The notes beneath the pieces were generated by a model that saw nothing but the letters and a program-made list of their open reading frames with translations, was not told the origin of the DNA and ran no database searches. A stretch of 64,000 nt of DNA, from positions 3,162,001 through 3,226,000 of the forward strand of contig NC_064447.1 of the NCBI RefSeq assembly GCF_023343835.1, read 5' to 3'. The position numbers and the translations under genes were made by a program. Positions 13,401 through 26,029 of this stretch are shown here, in pieces (position 1 is the first letter of the stretch; every line of letters begins with the position of its first letter). This DNA comes from Lagopus muta (taxonomy: Eukaryota; Chordata; Aves; Galliformes; Phasianidae).

Positions 13401-15629
13401 GCACTCTTCTTTATTCACAATAAAGCCCTTGTGAAGGAGATCAAGGCTGCATTTCATTGCTTTGACATGATGGTTAACCTGTGAACTCTACCCCTGCTAA
13501 TAGAATAATTTCTATTTGTTGATTCCTCTTTTGGGATCCTCGAGGGCAACAATCACTTCGTCCCAGCATCCATTCGCATGTCTGGTGCCAAACTGTTGTA
13601 CAGCTTTTATCTCCATATGAGGCGCATCCAGAGCAACGCTACCCAAACTCAGGAGCTGCAGCAGGACACAGCCACAGCACATCTCCTCCTGCACCCTAAC
13701 GGGCAATTCCCAGGAGCTCTGTTGCACTTGGCTGGGTTGCATTTCCCTTACGAAATCTCAGCGAGGTCCTCAGCCACCAGAAAACCAATCCCACAGGAAT
13801 ACACGTGCTGATGGAGCTCTCAAAGGCAGCACACGCACGGGGCTGGCAGTAACTGCAGAACAAGGAAGCCACTCTTCCAGATAAGTCTCTCCCAGTCTGT
13901 GAAGTTGATTGCCAGCCAAGAAAAAGACCAAAATTTATGATTCAAAAGGGTAAATCTGTTGAATGCTGAAGGCGTGGCTTTCCAGTAGAGCTAAATCGCT
14001 CTAAGTGTGGATTGCTGGGGGAAAAAAAAAAAGGCAATTCCACCTTCCCACAGTACTGCTCTCCTTCTTCCAGCACGGGCAGTGATGTAATACACCGTGA
14101 AGGCAAAATGACACAGAACTAAGCGTACAGAGAAAAAGAGAAGCCAAAAAGGAAAGTGCAAACAGGGAGCGGACAGACGATGGCACAGGGAAGATAGAAG
14201 ATACAGGGACAGAAGGAAAAATAAACCCACTAGGTTCTGGTCATCAGCTTTGGAGTTTAGTGCAGGGACTAATGAGATCCTGACGCTGACCACTTCAGTG
14301 GAACATCTTACAGAGTTATTTTTCCCCACCTCTGAATGTTTTTGATCAAAACAAGCAAAACACATTCTAAAAGCTGCTACTGTGAAGGCAGCTGTATCTT
14401 AGGGGCCACAAGACCAAAGAACTCCAGATCTTACCAGAAAATTGCACTCTGGAGTCTTCAAAGGTAAAATCCAATTTCCACGTAGGATTTATAGAATTTG
14501 GATAATCTGACTTAAAACTACAGCAGTTCTACTTGAATTCATCACTGCCTTACAACAGAGAGGACCTCGCACATGGCCTGTGAGTAATGACGGCTTTGCT
14601 TTCATGCACAAACATGACCTGCTATGATTCCATTTCTGAGCGTGACTCCGGGAAAAACACTTGAAATCCATGGCCAAAGGAAACCTCTGGGTGCTGCAAA
14701 GCTTCCTGCAGCCTGTGGGTCTACAGATGGGACAGAAATGTCTCCTAGGGCACTGCAAGACGGAGCCACGCGCAAGCTACAACAACAGAACCCCACGTGC
14801 CTTCTGACAGTCAAACCAGTCCAGGAGCCCAGCACGGCCCAACAAGGCCCACTGTGACCCTGCAAGGCCCCCCAAGGCCCAGTGAGGCCATGCAAACCCT
14901 TCACCCGCAGCTGCAGCTCTCACCCAGCACTGCATCTTCTCAGAGATGCTCAGAATTACACTCGCCAGCAATTTGACTTTTTAATCATTTCAATTACTGT
15001 GACTAAAACCCTTCAATCGGAACAAAACAAGGAAAAATCACCCCTCTCTTTCTGAAGCAGTCTGCCTAGCTTAACAGACCATACCGAATTGTGAAGGTTT
15101 TTGCTTTTGTGGTCTTCACATATTTCATTTAATGCAGATAATTAACCTCAGTTTCTAATTTCCAGTCCTCCACAAGGAAGTGAAGTGATTGAATGCATTC
15201 ACTGACAGACGGAAAATTAAAATATTACTACAGCTTCTCCACGCGGCTCAAAAGGCAGGGCCTTGCTAAAGATCTTTCTTCTTTTATTTGACTGATTAAC
15301 TGTAATTTGCTTAATGGATTTGAGGATGAGCCTAATAATCCAATGATATTTCCAGGAACTGATTTAGGATACGAGTACCTCTGTTCTGAGACGTTAGACT
15401 GCAATTTTCTGCTCTGCACACGCCGTCATGCCTGAAACCAGGTTTCTCCACAGCACTTATTTCTGGGGGCACTTTCTGCAGCCCCAGAGCTTCAGTGGGA
15501 AGGGTGAGAAGCTCCACCACGACACGAGGCCAGCATGTGCTCCCCCAGCACTCCTGCATCTTCCTCAGCCCTTTGCCCACCAAGAAAGCTCGGTGTAACA
15601 GGATTTCACACTCTGTCCCAATTGTTAAT

Positions 15630-15687
15630 AAATCCAGGATTATTAAAGGACTATAAATCTAGGACTACTAAAGAGAACAAATCCAAG
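15630..15687. repeat. short imperfect tandem repeat, ~24-bp unit, 2.4 copies
   Basis: Units beginning AAATCCAGGATTATTAAAGG, AAATCTAGGACTACTAAAGA and AAATCCAAG follow one another at 24-25-nt spacing. It is intronic with no evident function. Confidence 0.55.
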
Positions 15688-18600
15688 AGGCAGCCATTTT
15701 TAAACATCCAATAGTAACTAATTATTCAAGGGATTAGTCCATTATAGCGACAACAAAGAAACTCTTAAAACATAAAGCCAAGCTGAAGCAGAACCGCAGA
15801 TCAAACCCCAGGTGTACCACGAGGCTCACCTCCTGGGCACGCTCCTCAGCTTCCCTGGACCCATTCACTTCTCATTCTGCTCTTCTGTACCCAGTTCCTC
15901 CCAAACAGAGCACAACTCAAACCAGCCCAACCTGGAACCTCATTCCCAAAATGTAGGATTTCATGATTTGTGCCGTCATCGCCAGTACGCATGAAAATAG
16001 GAACAAAACAGCTTTAGCAAATGTAATCAAACTGCTTATAAAATTAAGATAGAGCAAAACCTTTACGTTTTCCTTAAATCAGACCAAACACGTACAAGTC
16101 AAAGCCCTGTTTGCCAGGAAGCCTGCTGTTTACATCCCTCCTGGTTTCAGAGCTCCAGAGCTGTAGGGTAAAGAGGCCATGGAGACACCATCTCAGAGGA
16201 CCAATACCAACGCTGATCCATAACCAAATAACAAATACACTTCTTCATCTTGATTTGTGCAGAAGTAAAGCTACGGGCACAAAAAGCATTCTTCTTCAAT
16301 TAAAACCCACTTTAAGGCTTGGCAAATGCCAGCATAAATACTTTGCACCGTTAATGTAAGCATTTCCATGCAGAAGTTTCATCAGCTTAACAACGTATTT
16401 CATAAAAGCTGGTGTAACTCCTGTGCACAAACACAATCCATCCTCGTCTTGTAAACCTTACAGCCCTGGAGTCACAACACGACCACTCACTGCTATCAGC
16501 ACCAGACCCTGCCTCCCCATCACAGCCATGACTTCTCTCAAGAACAATGCAGAACCCAAACTATTCCGCTTCAGCTTACACCAATTTGGAAACAGCCACT
16601 GCTCTGCACATTGTTGAGGACTGTAACAATTACAAGTGGTGCTACAGGCCCAGAAGTTTTAATTCAAGCCAAGCCATTAGCTAGCACTTCAAGTTACACA
16701 CAATTATTGCCAGAAATGCAGGGTCGCCATTGGAGAAAAAGTTTAGGGCCTGTTTGAGTTAAAATTACTTGAAATGGGACCCAAGTAGTGCTGCTGGCAT
16801 CCCACAGACCCACACAACCCAAGGAGCCCCAGCACTCTGAGGCAGTAGCCACGTGCCCGCTGTTCCACCCCAGCCCTTCTGCTCATGGTACAGGAGAATT
16901 GCTGCTGCCTGACGATGCTGCTCTTGCAGACAGGGAAAAGAGGCAGTTTCTCTGATAGTCTCATCCTAAGCCACTGAAAATGTAAATATGTTAAGAAATA
17001 GACACTGCTGGATGCGTTTCCAGGCCAACTGCAGCATCACTTATCAAGGAGATACCACTGGGACGCTAGTAGTGTTTCCTGAACAGAATGAATATGACAC
17101 ACAGCACAAAAAGAGATTAAAGAGGAAAAAAGGAAAAGAGGACTGAGCAAGCAAGCAGAGATGCCATTTGAGTCAGGCAGAGGGGTGGGCAGCACTTTTG
17201 GTTACTTCCCCTACTAAACACGTCCAGTTGTCCATCTAGAGCCCCATCTTCCACCCCATGGATGCTGACAGTGCTTGAATGAGGCACCTCTGGGTCAGAT
17301 GCACCCACCCTTGCTGTGCCCTGGCAGCCAACCCAAGCTGCATGCTACCAGACTGAGACCAACGCTTTCCTTCCTGTTGTTACACACAGGCACAACATTA
17401 ATGAGCAGCCTCTTCCAAGCAAATGCTCTCCCCTGAAGCTCCAGTGGCTCAGTTCACAGACGCATGTGCTGATTCTTCAGCTCAAGGCAGTGTTGGTAAG
17501 ACAGCAATGCAAACCTGGAACAGTCTGAACACAGACTGCTCTGCACCAACCGCTGCAACTGCACATCTCCAGTCTGCTGCTCATTCAGCACAATTAACTC
17601 CAACTCCTTCACTGCATTGTTTTGAGTTAGAAGCATGCAATTTAATATTTAATTGGTAATGAAGCAGCAAGCCTCAAAATTAAGTCTGCCAGCTAAATTT
17701 CAGCTCCTTCCTGATGCAGGCTAAACCTGTGACTGTCAGCCTGCTGATGTAACACAGGCAGCACAGATCCCACACCTGCCCTGAACCAGGCTCCGCTGCT
17801 CCTCTCTCTTGCAATGCAGCATTACTCACTGAGGTTTGGGACGAGTCTCTGACTAGAGCTGTTGCATCCCGCTACACCCTTCCTCAGCTGCTGCTCCTCT
17901 TGCTCAGCACCCTGTTACAAAGAACAGGCTGTGTCCTGGGGATAGCTGCTCCCATGTGTGCCCAGCATGGCTGCGGGGACTTCTTGATGGCATGTGGCCT
18001 TTTCAACTTGAATCACCAACACCTGGGAGAGCTGTGAGCTTGGTCAGCTCAGCACTGTGGAAGCAAACACTAAGACCTTTCAGCCAGCTTCCCTTAAAAA
18101 AAATAATAATGAAGGAAGTGCAAATCAAAGCTTCCACATGCAAATTTCTGTGTCAGTGCCTATGATGCTCCCTTTCCTCAGCCCATCAACATCTGTTAAT
18201 GGGAGACTTCACCTGCCACCACCCGTCCTCTCCTCCCCCTCCTCCAGGTTTCATTTTTAGCACACAGGTCAAACAAACAAAGCAATGGGCAGAACCAACC
18301 CCGACTTCCAGAGGAAAGCAGAGCTGCTTCCCCATAACACTGCCCGGTCTGCTCCATTTTCAACCTGGAAAGCAAAGCCAACATTTGTGAGTGCTGCTCC
18401 CCAGAGCCCTGGGAGCACAGGTTTCTGGGAGCGGACGGGGAAACCCTTGTGATGCAAAGCTGAAGAGATGACAGAAGGGACCTATGCAGACAGCAGACAC
18501 AGCAGTGATGTGACGGTTTGGCAACACGCGCCATGTTTCCCAATTTTTAAAACACGTCTGTTTTATGGGAGTGCTTGAAAACCAGGCTGCAGGGCAGTTC

Positions 18601-20497
18601 TAAGGCACGGGTTTAATTTCTGCTCCTCGTATCTGAAAAACCCAGTCCCGGTGTGTCAGAAGAAGGTTAATGAAAGATTTAGCTGCGCTCACAACCACGA
18701 TAGTGTCGGTTTCGGAAGCTGCGAGTTAATGCCTGAGATCTTCGGGGGTTGCCCTCTTTGAAGTTCACTGATCCATAACCAATGTCCAATTAATTTGCAG
18801 CAGCCTAACTATAATGACTATTGGCCTTTTCCTACGCGTACAAAAACGCAGTGGGTAACAGCAGTGCTTTTTGCTTTGGGATATTCTCACATACACGCAC
18901 ACGACGCGTTGTCTTCTGCACTTGGAGCAGTTCTGTGCTCGTGGGCACAGAAATACGGTGCTAAGATTGAAGAACCTTCTGCTGCAAAAAGATCTGGAGC
19001 CAATTCTCGACGCTCCCTTGCTAACAGGGACACACTCCTATTGCATTTGGTCAGATTCCTCTTTATTTAGAGTTTCCATAGAAGCCAAGGAATAGACGTT
19101 AAATCTTGTGAAGATTAAACACGCCTTCAGATATAATGCAAAACAGCTTATTGCAACATTCCCTCAAGAACAGAGACGACAGATTCTTCCACAAAAAAAT
19201 AAGTCTGTAGAAACGTTTCAAACCAAATCAGGACAGGCTCAGCCTCCCAACCACTGCACACAGCACTCCCAACCTGCTGCACGCAGCTCCACCAGCTTCC
19301 AAGGCTCTTCCTAACAGGAGAAAGCAGGAATGTTTGCACGACAAGATGCCACTGTTTGAAAAACAGTCTGTTTGAGGCAGCTATTTCTATGCAGCGTTCA
19401 GGAAGCAAGCTATTTCAGCCACAAGGACTTGCACAGAGACGGATCTCAGCAGTGTTAGAACCAAACGCACAGATCACACTACTGAGCAGTGCCCATCTTC
19501 ATGGAGATGCTCCGGACACTGCTGCACTTGACAGACCAGCACTTAAAATAAATAATCACTCATTTTCAGTTACTTACTCCAGGCTCCAAAATGACTCCTG
19601 CTCTGGTGAGAACAGTAAACACGTCCCTGCCTCCCGACCCAGCAGGTCAATGGAGCGTCTGCAGCCACAATGACAGGCTGTCAGACACAACAAATTAACA
19701 GCAGCAAGTTTCTCCTGACCTCCATCCCCTAGGTAAAGATTTATTTTGCGCTGTTCCAATCTAGTAAGAAAATGCATGAGGTTGAGGAATGCCACCCCAA
19801 AATATTTCTATTCCATCATGTACTTCTGAACCGTTTTAAAGGTTGGCATGGATGCATTCAGGTACAGCATAAACTGTGCATTTTATCTGAAGCAGGACCT
19901 GAAGAATGCAGTACTTGTGCAGGTTTTCACTACCTGCTCTAGAACAGAAACTAAACTCAACTTGAGCAAGTTACTGCCAGTCTTAAGCCATACCTGCTAA
20001 AATAAAAAGATACTTGAATTGTGGACTTTTCTAACCCTATCCAGTCAGTATCCAGCACTCGGTGCAAACTCATAGCAAGAAACACCCAAGGTTTTTATTA
20101 ACTCCATGAGAAAGTCCCAGGATCCTGGGATTCTGTTCTTCAGACTCCTGATTAAAACACCACGAGCTCACACCAATTCCCATTTTTTTTTCTGAGCTTC
20201 ACATGCAACACCCCCTCCTCAAAATCTGTTTGAAAACAGAAATAAAAACATTTCACCATCTGAAAGGCACTGAGATCTTGTGCAGGGCAGGATGCACGTC
20301 CAGCTGCCAGCATAAAGGGACAGTGTGGGGAGAGGAAGCACAGAAATGCTGCTTTGAAGAGGACAGTTTGGCTACTTCGTTTCGTTACCATCACAAAGCG
20401 ACAGATCTCAGCCTAAGCTGGTCTTAAAACAAGGAGATTTTATTTTAAACAAGTAGGAATGTGCGTCTGGCTGCGTTCTGTTGATTCAGCAAGGGTT

Positions 20498-20501
<4 letters not shown>

Positions 20502-20528
<27 letters not shown>
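20502..20528. repeat. (AC)13 microsatellite
   Basis: An uninterrupted AC dinucleotide run in AXIN1 intron 2. It is probably polymorphic. Confidence 0.95.
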
Positions 20529-21358
20529 TGCTTATTGATCCCAGAGAACTCCCTGCTAAGTTAATTGTCTGGAATTTTAACTGAGCTCTCAGCAAGTTTC
20601 CAAACGCGTGTTGGCTGGGAATGGGTGGGGGACCCAAAGAAAAGCAGGGCTGAACAACTGGGCAACTCCTCTAGAGAAAAAAAACAGATATTGTGATGAG
20701 GGAAAAAGCTGCAACATGGAACAAATTTAACTGGGCTTGGGGATTCCTACTTGCTGGAATCCACTATCAGAAAACCTGACTGCAAAGCAATACCATTTAC
20801 AGGGAGCATCACGAACCCCATTTGACCCACACACACACGACAGACATCAGGGTATTTCCCACAAGCTTCCTGCAGCCTCTAGTTGTGGCTCATCACCATT
20901 TCCTTGTATATTTACAAGGGGTTTTACCACGAGCTGCACTCATCTGCACTCCTGTAACTGAACACTGACCTTCCGTCACTGCAGGCTACAAGCCAGCCTG
21001 ACACCGCAGCTCTGCTCGCTCTGTGCATACAGGTGCTGCCCACAGCTCGGCACTGCCTGCTGCCTCCTACCTACAGCCCGACCACGTCCAGCAGCATTTC
21101 CTCACAGCAAAGAATGTACTGCAGATGTGATTCAGGGGAACCGGCCAAAGACACCCTACAAACAGCTCGCAGTACATTCAGATAAAGCTGCGTTTCAACC
21201 TGATGCCCATGTGACACTGTCCCACGCTGATGCTCAACCAGCCCCAACCGCTCCCAGCTGCAAAACCACCACTGCTTCCCAGCAACTCCAACCTCACAGC
21301 AGCCCCCAGGGGCATCTGCAGGCCCCCAAGGAAGGGCCCAGCCGGCGCACTCACATAC

Positions 21359-22236
21359 CTGAACTCCCTGCCCTCGCTGTACCGCCGGGTGGAGGTTGCA
21401 CGCTGGGTTGCAGTCTCCAAAAGCAGCTTCTGGGTGAGCCTGCTTGAGGGTGCGGAGTCCCTGCTGGCCTCAGGCTCAGTGTCTTGGTCACATTTCCACT
21501 CCTCGTCCTCATTCAGAGTAGGCAGATAACCAGGTAGCCCTTTTCCTGTCCCAGACCCTGAGCTCGGATCGCTATAAATTTTCGGACTTTCCCCACCTGT
21601 CCTTGTGTATTCCAAATAAATATCCGACTTAAGGAACAAAGGGTAGGTATTGTCTTCTATCATGCATTGAATCTCAGTTTGGGCCTGGTCAAACATGTCA
21701 GGGTCAATCTGCAGTTTCATGACACAGTCTTTTATGAAGCTTTTTGTGGCCGGTTTGATCTGCCGGGACACAATGCCGTTGTTGTCCAGAATGTACTTTT
21801 TGTAAATGGCTTTTGCCAGTTTGAGTCTTTTTTCCTCATTGGACACACATGGCTCCAGCTTCCTGAAGCCACTGCAGGCAAACCAGAAGTCCAGCAGATC
21901 CGCACAGTCCTCCTGTTTCAGGAACGTCCTGAAGAGATTGATACCGTCCTGATCATCGAGCAAGGAGTGCAGCGACTCGGCCCACTTCAGGTAGGGTGGA
22001 GTTGGCGAAGCACTCCCCTCAGGTTCATAGCCCAAATCCAGATCGGAGCGCCTTGGCGTTGCGGTGGAGGTCTCATTTCTAACCACATCGCTTTTACTGG
22101 AGTAGAAACCGTGGCTGACTGGCCTTGGATCTGTGGACACGAGCTCACCCTCCTCACCAGGCACCGGTGGCCTTGGAGCATCCTCAGTGAAGCTTCCTCC
22201 GAGGTCCAGAGGGAAGCCCTTCCCCTGGATATTCAT
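21359..22236 (-). CDS. AXIN1: AXIN1 first coding exon (exon 2), N-terminal 292 residues plus 2 nt
   Basis: Axin-1 is the cytoplasmic scaffold of the beta-catenin destruction complex, binding APC, GSK3, CK1 and beta-catenin. This exon starts with MNIQ, and its ATG (22,236-22,234) has A at -3 with no upstream ATG in the same exon. Residues 22-31 ([10 protein letters not shown]) match the tankyrase-binding motif. Residues about 88-211 are the RGS-homology domain that binds APC ([14 protein letters not shown], then [18 protein letters not shown], ending [10 protein letters not shown]). Acidic residues follow ([12 protein letters not shown], 241-252). The exon ends in GREF plus AG at donor AG|GTATGT, and the length (878 nt, phase 2) fits the single large first coding exon of vertebrate AXIN1. 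The GSK3-, beta-catenin- and DIX-encoding exons are not visible and should lie beyond position 1. The frame is intact and every recognised motif is present, so this reads as a functional gene. Confidence 0.97.
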
Positions 22237-22324
22237 CTTTCTGGCGCTTCCTTGAACAGCGGGGGAAGAGCCGAAATCTCAGATCACCAACACCCGTATC
22301 TCCAAGGAGAACACGTTGGTTCTG
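22237..22324 (-). other. AXIN1: AXIN1 exon 2, 5' untranslated part with NAGNAG acceptor
   Basis: On the minus strand a polypyrimidine-rich acceptor (ttatctgtttcag) precedes CAGAACC, then 85-88 nt lead to the AXIN1 ATG. The acceptor is a tandem CAGCAG, so exon 2 can begin at 22,324 or 22,321. The stretch contains no ATG. The alternative changes only the leader, not the protein. Confidence 0.75.
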
Positions 22325-24199
22325 CTGAAACAGATAAGAAAGAAATCCATTAAGTATCACTGTAAATAAACGTTCTAAGACTACAAGCTACTAATGTTGT
22401 CCTCCCCGATTACTGTATTAAATCCTCTTTTTCTGAAAATGACAAGAGATCTCAAAACTTCATATCCAGCATTCAGCACAACCAATACCACCGGCACCAA
22501 TCTCACAGCCCCCAAGCCCACACTACGGGAGCTCTCAGGACTGTGGGATGTGGTATTCCCCATACCCAAGGGATGTACACTCAGGTGCTGAGTGCTGAAC
22601 AGCCCACAGGACACACCTTCACTTCTACAGTCTGACATTAAGCTCTCTGCTGAGCCCACCTGGCCAGCACACACACCAAGTCATATCACGGCAGTACGTT
22701 TCCATCTGGCTACCAGCCTAGGAAACTCTCACAATCAACAAGGAATTCACGTTAAGGTTTGTGAAAAATATTCTAAGAGAACATTCTGTTGGTAGCAAAA
22801 CTGAGGTTACATCTTAACCAAGCACAGGTGTCTTCTGTACACTCAGTGACATACCGGCGTGACATTCCCCTCTGCTTTCAGAAATACACTGCATCAGCTC
22901 ATCTAGCTCCAGGCAACTCCAAATGCATCACTGACCCCAATACTTTGGGCACGTGAACAACATTCTTGCCTCAAACGGGCATGTCAGGTCAGGGCTTTGG
23001 CTCTGGCACCATTTCTCATAGAGGCCATTGAGAAAAAAGGTTCATTGGAGCTAACAACACAGCATGCCGAATGCCCAAGAAATCCTACCCAGGTCAATAA
23101 AGGAAGATGAGAAGATTGTCTCTAGAAGGAGATGTGATCAAACACAATGTTTTAAAAGAAGGTAGCGAGCCAACATGGAGGATGGGAGGTGTGGGGAGGG
23201 AGGGGGAAGCACCAGACAATTTCAGGGCTGCCACTTGCTCTGCTAACGCAGTAACCATCATTTCAAAGCAGCAGAAGTTGTGTTTTACTGAATGCTGCCG
23301 GCCCCAAGGCCCCGAGTACCGTGAAGCAGCAGCTGCCTGACACCCGGGTTAAATCAACTGCACGTGAGAACACAGCGGGGACACGCGTTTCAGCTTTGCT
23401 CACCGCACCCAAATGAACGCATCCTTTGGACGTTCTGCCTTTTTTCCCCTTTTCCTCTCCTCAGCTGAGGCAAAAGCCGTCCTTACAGCCCACCTGTACG
23501 CCTCCGACCAGCAGTAGCGAGATGGGAGCCGCTCGGCCCTATGTGCTGCACCCGCTCAGCCCTAAGAGCGAGCCCGCTGTCACCCACAGCCGGCCCGGGC
23601 CGCTCGGAACACGCGGGCACCGCGCTGAGATTTGCCACGGTTCCACCGAACGCGCCCGTATCCCCCAGCGCGATGCTCGCCGCCGCGGGCTCCCGCCTTC
23701 CCGACCCGGACCCCGAGCTGGCGCTGCCCGCAGCAAGGGGCCGGAGCCGCCCCGTGGGAGCGGGCACACGAGGCTCGCCGCTCATTGTGGCGGCGAGGTC
23801 CGACCCCCGGCGCCGGCACGGGGCACCTCAGCGGCCCGGGCTGCACGCAGCCCCGCGGCCCCGGCTGCCGGCCCGCCCCGCTCGAAGTTCCTCGCAGGAC
23901 GCGGCCCGCGGCGGTCGCGCGGATCCGTCGGCCCGGAGCTCCGCGGGAAGCGGCGCTGCCCCGACGAGCGCGGGCTCCATCCGCCCCGCCGCCCCCGAGC
24001 AACTTCGGGGAGCCGCCCCCGCTCCCCCCCCGCCCGGCCGCGGCCCGACCCGCTCCCGCCCTCCCCCCGCTCCCGGGGCGGCCTACTACCGGCGCGGCGG
24101 CGCCCGGCGCGGCCCCGCTCCGCCCGCACGGCGGCGGCCTCCGGCGCGGCCTCGGCGCGGGGCCTGGGCTCGGGGCCGCCTCCCCGCCCGCTCACTCAC
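22325..24199 (-). other. AXIN1 intron 1
   Basis: This is the intron between the non-coding exon 1 donor and the exon 2 acceptor. It grades from moderate GC near exon 2 into the CpG island. I recognise no repeat or other gene in it. A CA/CT-rich stretch around 22.45-22.70 kb does not match anything I know. Confidence 0.55.
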
Positions 24200-24960
24200 C
24201 CGCTCGGAGCAGCGGCGGCGGCGGCGCGGAGCCCGGCCCATGCGGCTCAGCAGCGGCGGCCCGGGGCGGCGGGCGGGGCGGCACAAAGCGGGCGGCCCGG
24301 GATGCCCATGGCCGCGGCCGCTGGCTCTGGCGGCGACACGGAGAGCAGCGAGCCCCGCACCGCTCCGCCTGCGCCGCTGCCTCGCAGCGCCGGGGAGAGC
24401 GGCTCAGCCGCGCCCCCCGCGCCCCCGCCCGGTACTGCGGGCCCCGCCGCGCCGCCAGCCCGCGCCGAGCGGCCTCGGGGGCGGAGCGGTACCGGGCCCG
24501 GCCCGTGGGAGGCGCCGCGAGGGGCTCGTCCGGCGCCCGCTCTCGAGAGCCGTCGGGGGAGGCGGCCAGGGCCCGGCCGCTCGCCCGCCCGGAACCCCTC
24601 CGCTCGCACGGGGCCGCCCCGGGCCCCGCCCCACCTCCTCGGGACCCGGCGCCATACCCCCGGCCCCGCCGGCCCTCCGTCTCCGCAGGGCGGGCCTGGC
24701 GGCGCACAAGTGCTTCGCGCACAACGCGGGCTGCGGCCCCGCGCAGCTCAAGGCGCGGCATCGGGCGGCCCGCGGCACCGGCGGGGACGAAGCGCGGCGC
24801 TCACGGAGCCCGGCCGGGCCTCTGGCGCTGCGCAGCTCGTGCCCCGCCAGGCGCGGTGCCGGGGGCTTCGCGGGGAGCGAGGCAGGAACGGAGACCTCAG
24901 GAGAGCCCCGCTGAGCGCTGCTTTGTTCAGAGCGGTTCCGGAGGTCGGAGAAGAGCGGAG
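23480..24960 (-). promoter_or_regulatory. CpG-island promoter of AXIN1
   Basis: About 1.5 kb of extremely GC- and CpG-dense DNA with runs of CGG and CCCGCC (GC-box-like) and no TATA box lies directly upstream of the AXIN1 coding exon. Several very long open frames cross it on both strands, but these come from the scarcity of AT-rich stop codons rather than from genes. Some promoter activity in the plus direction would be usual for such an island. The boundaries are by eye. Confidence 0.9.
24200..24300 (-). other. AXIN1: AXIN1 non-coding exon 1 (donor end firm, 5' end unknown)
   Basis: Inside the CpG island the minus strand carries a strong donor, GCGG|GTGAGTGAG, with its GT at 24,199-24,198. 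No comparable donor precedes AXIN1 exon 2. The leader upstream is very GC-rich, as expected of a housekeeping first exon. The transcription start cannot be placed; 24,300 is nominal. Assignment as exon 1 is inferred from position, strand and splice signal. Confidence 0.55.
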
Positions 24961-26029
24961 AGCTGCCTCTTTTTTCCCCCTGCTCTATCTGGGCCACATA
25001 AGCCCTAAGAGCTCCGCGGACATCCTGGGCAGGATGCAGCCCGGGAGATGCTCGCGCAGTGGAGAATTCCAGCGGTGTGGCACAAGGGGTGGCACGCAGC
25101 TCTGCTGAGAAAGGGCAGTGACCTCCGTGCTGGCTCCGTGGTGCTGCAGGCCCCGCTGCTCGGCCGTGGCAGTTATCTGAGCGCTGCCCCACAAATGTGG
25201 GGCAAGGGATGGAGGAGCTCGGATATAGCTGCTCCAACAGCGGCTCCGGCCTTGGCAAATAGCCGGTTTCAAAGAGCGGCTGCCTCCTGCTTCTCTGAGC
25301 TGAGCGGTTCTGCAGCAGAGAGAAATAAGGGAGCTCGCCAAGAGGTGGCGCTGCACGGGCTGAAATGGGGAAACAACATGGAGACCTGAGAGAGGGTCGG
25401 AGGCAGCGCGTCCTGCCCAGAGGCATCCGGATGGCTGCAGGAAGCTTCTGGCCAGGAGGGACGACCCGGCAACAGAGAGCGCGGTGCTGCCTGCGAGAGC
25501 TGGGTGACTGCAAAGAGATGAAGGGGATTAATGCACAAAGAGGCCAAGCAAGAGTAGTCCTACAAAGAGACACACAGCCAGCTTCTCCCATGGAAAGTGT
25601 GCACAGTGAGAGCCCTGGACCAAGCATGCAGAGCCCTAGGTAGGATCCCAGAAGCTAAGCAGCAAACGAGTCATAAGGCAGTCCTCTAGAAATCAGAAGT
25701 GACTCAGAAAAAATCACTAGTAGGGATTGGTTTCTGGTTTTTGACAGAACTAGCCTTCTTCTATTGCATGTACCTGCGTGCTCAACATTTTCTGACATTT
25801 GTGCTTTGTTTTTGTGTGTTTCAGGGATCACTCTCAGAAAAGTACAGCATTTTTTAGCCTTCTGGAACGCACAGAAGTTCATCCCAGGCAGCGACGCTCC
25901 CTTTCTGGCTCCAGCACAGAGCCGGCAGGATGGTGCGGGTCCTCGGGTTCTTTCATGCTAGTGATGCTGGAAGCTGATTTACATGTAACAGTGCAACACT
26001 GATCTCGGGCATAATAATAGAAAAGCTGA

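Larger units (their letters stand above)
1..21358 (-). other. AXIN1 intron 2 (5' part; continues off the left edge)
   Basis: Downstream of the exon 2 donor I find no AXIN1 exon 3, whose conserved NPYYVN-type sequence should be obvious, so the whole left third is read as intron. Contents I can name are a CR1 fragment (9.45-9.71 kb), a foldback element (10.16-10.47 kb), a CA microsatellite (20.50 kb), a short tandem repeat (15.63-15.69 kb), a GC-rich motif-bearing block (7.18-7.54 kb) and another CpG-containing patch (11.04-11.24 kb). Several open frames up to about 240 codons occur, but none resembles a known protein or is bounded by good splice signals. The rest is unremarkable unique AT-moderate DNA. 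Confidence 0.8.

Noticed and set aside
14820-14890. AAGGCCC-rich patch resembling a minisatellite
   Set aside because: Units are irregular in length and sequence; too degenerate to call a repeat.
21667-22353. 228-codon plus-strand frame
   Set aside because: Antisense shadow of the AXIN1 RGS-encoding exon.
23426-25627. Very long open frames (407-560 codons) on both strands of the AXIN1 CpG island
   Set aside because: Overlapping in several phases, Arg/Pro/Ala/Gly-rich and without recognisable domains. They arise because stop codons are rare in extreme GC.
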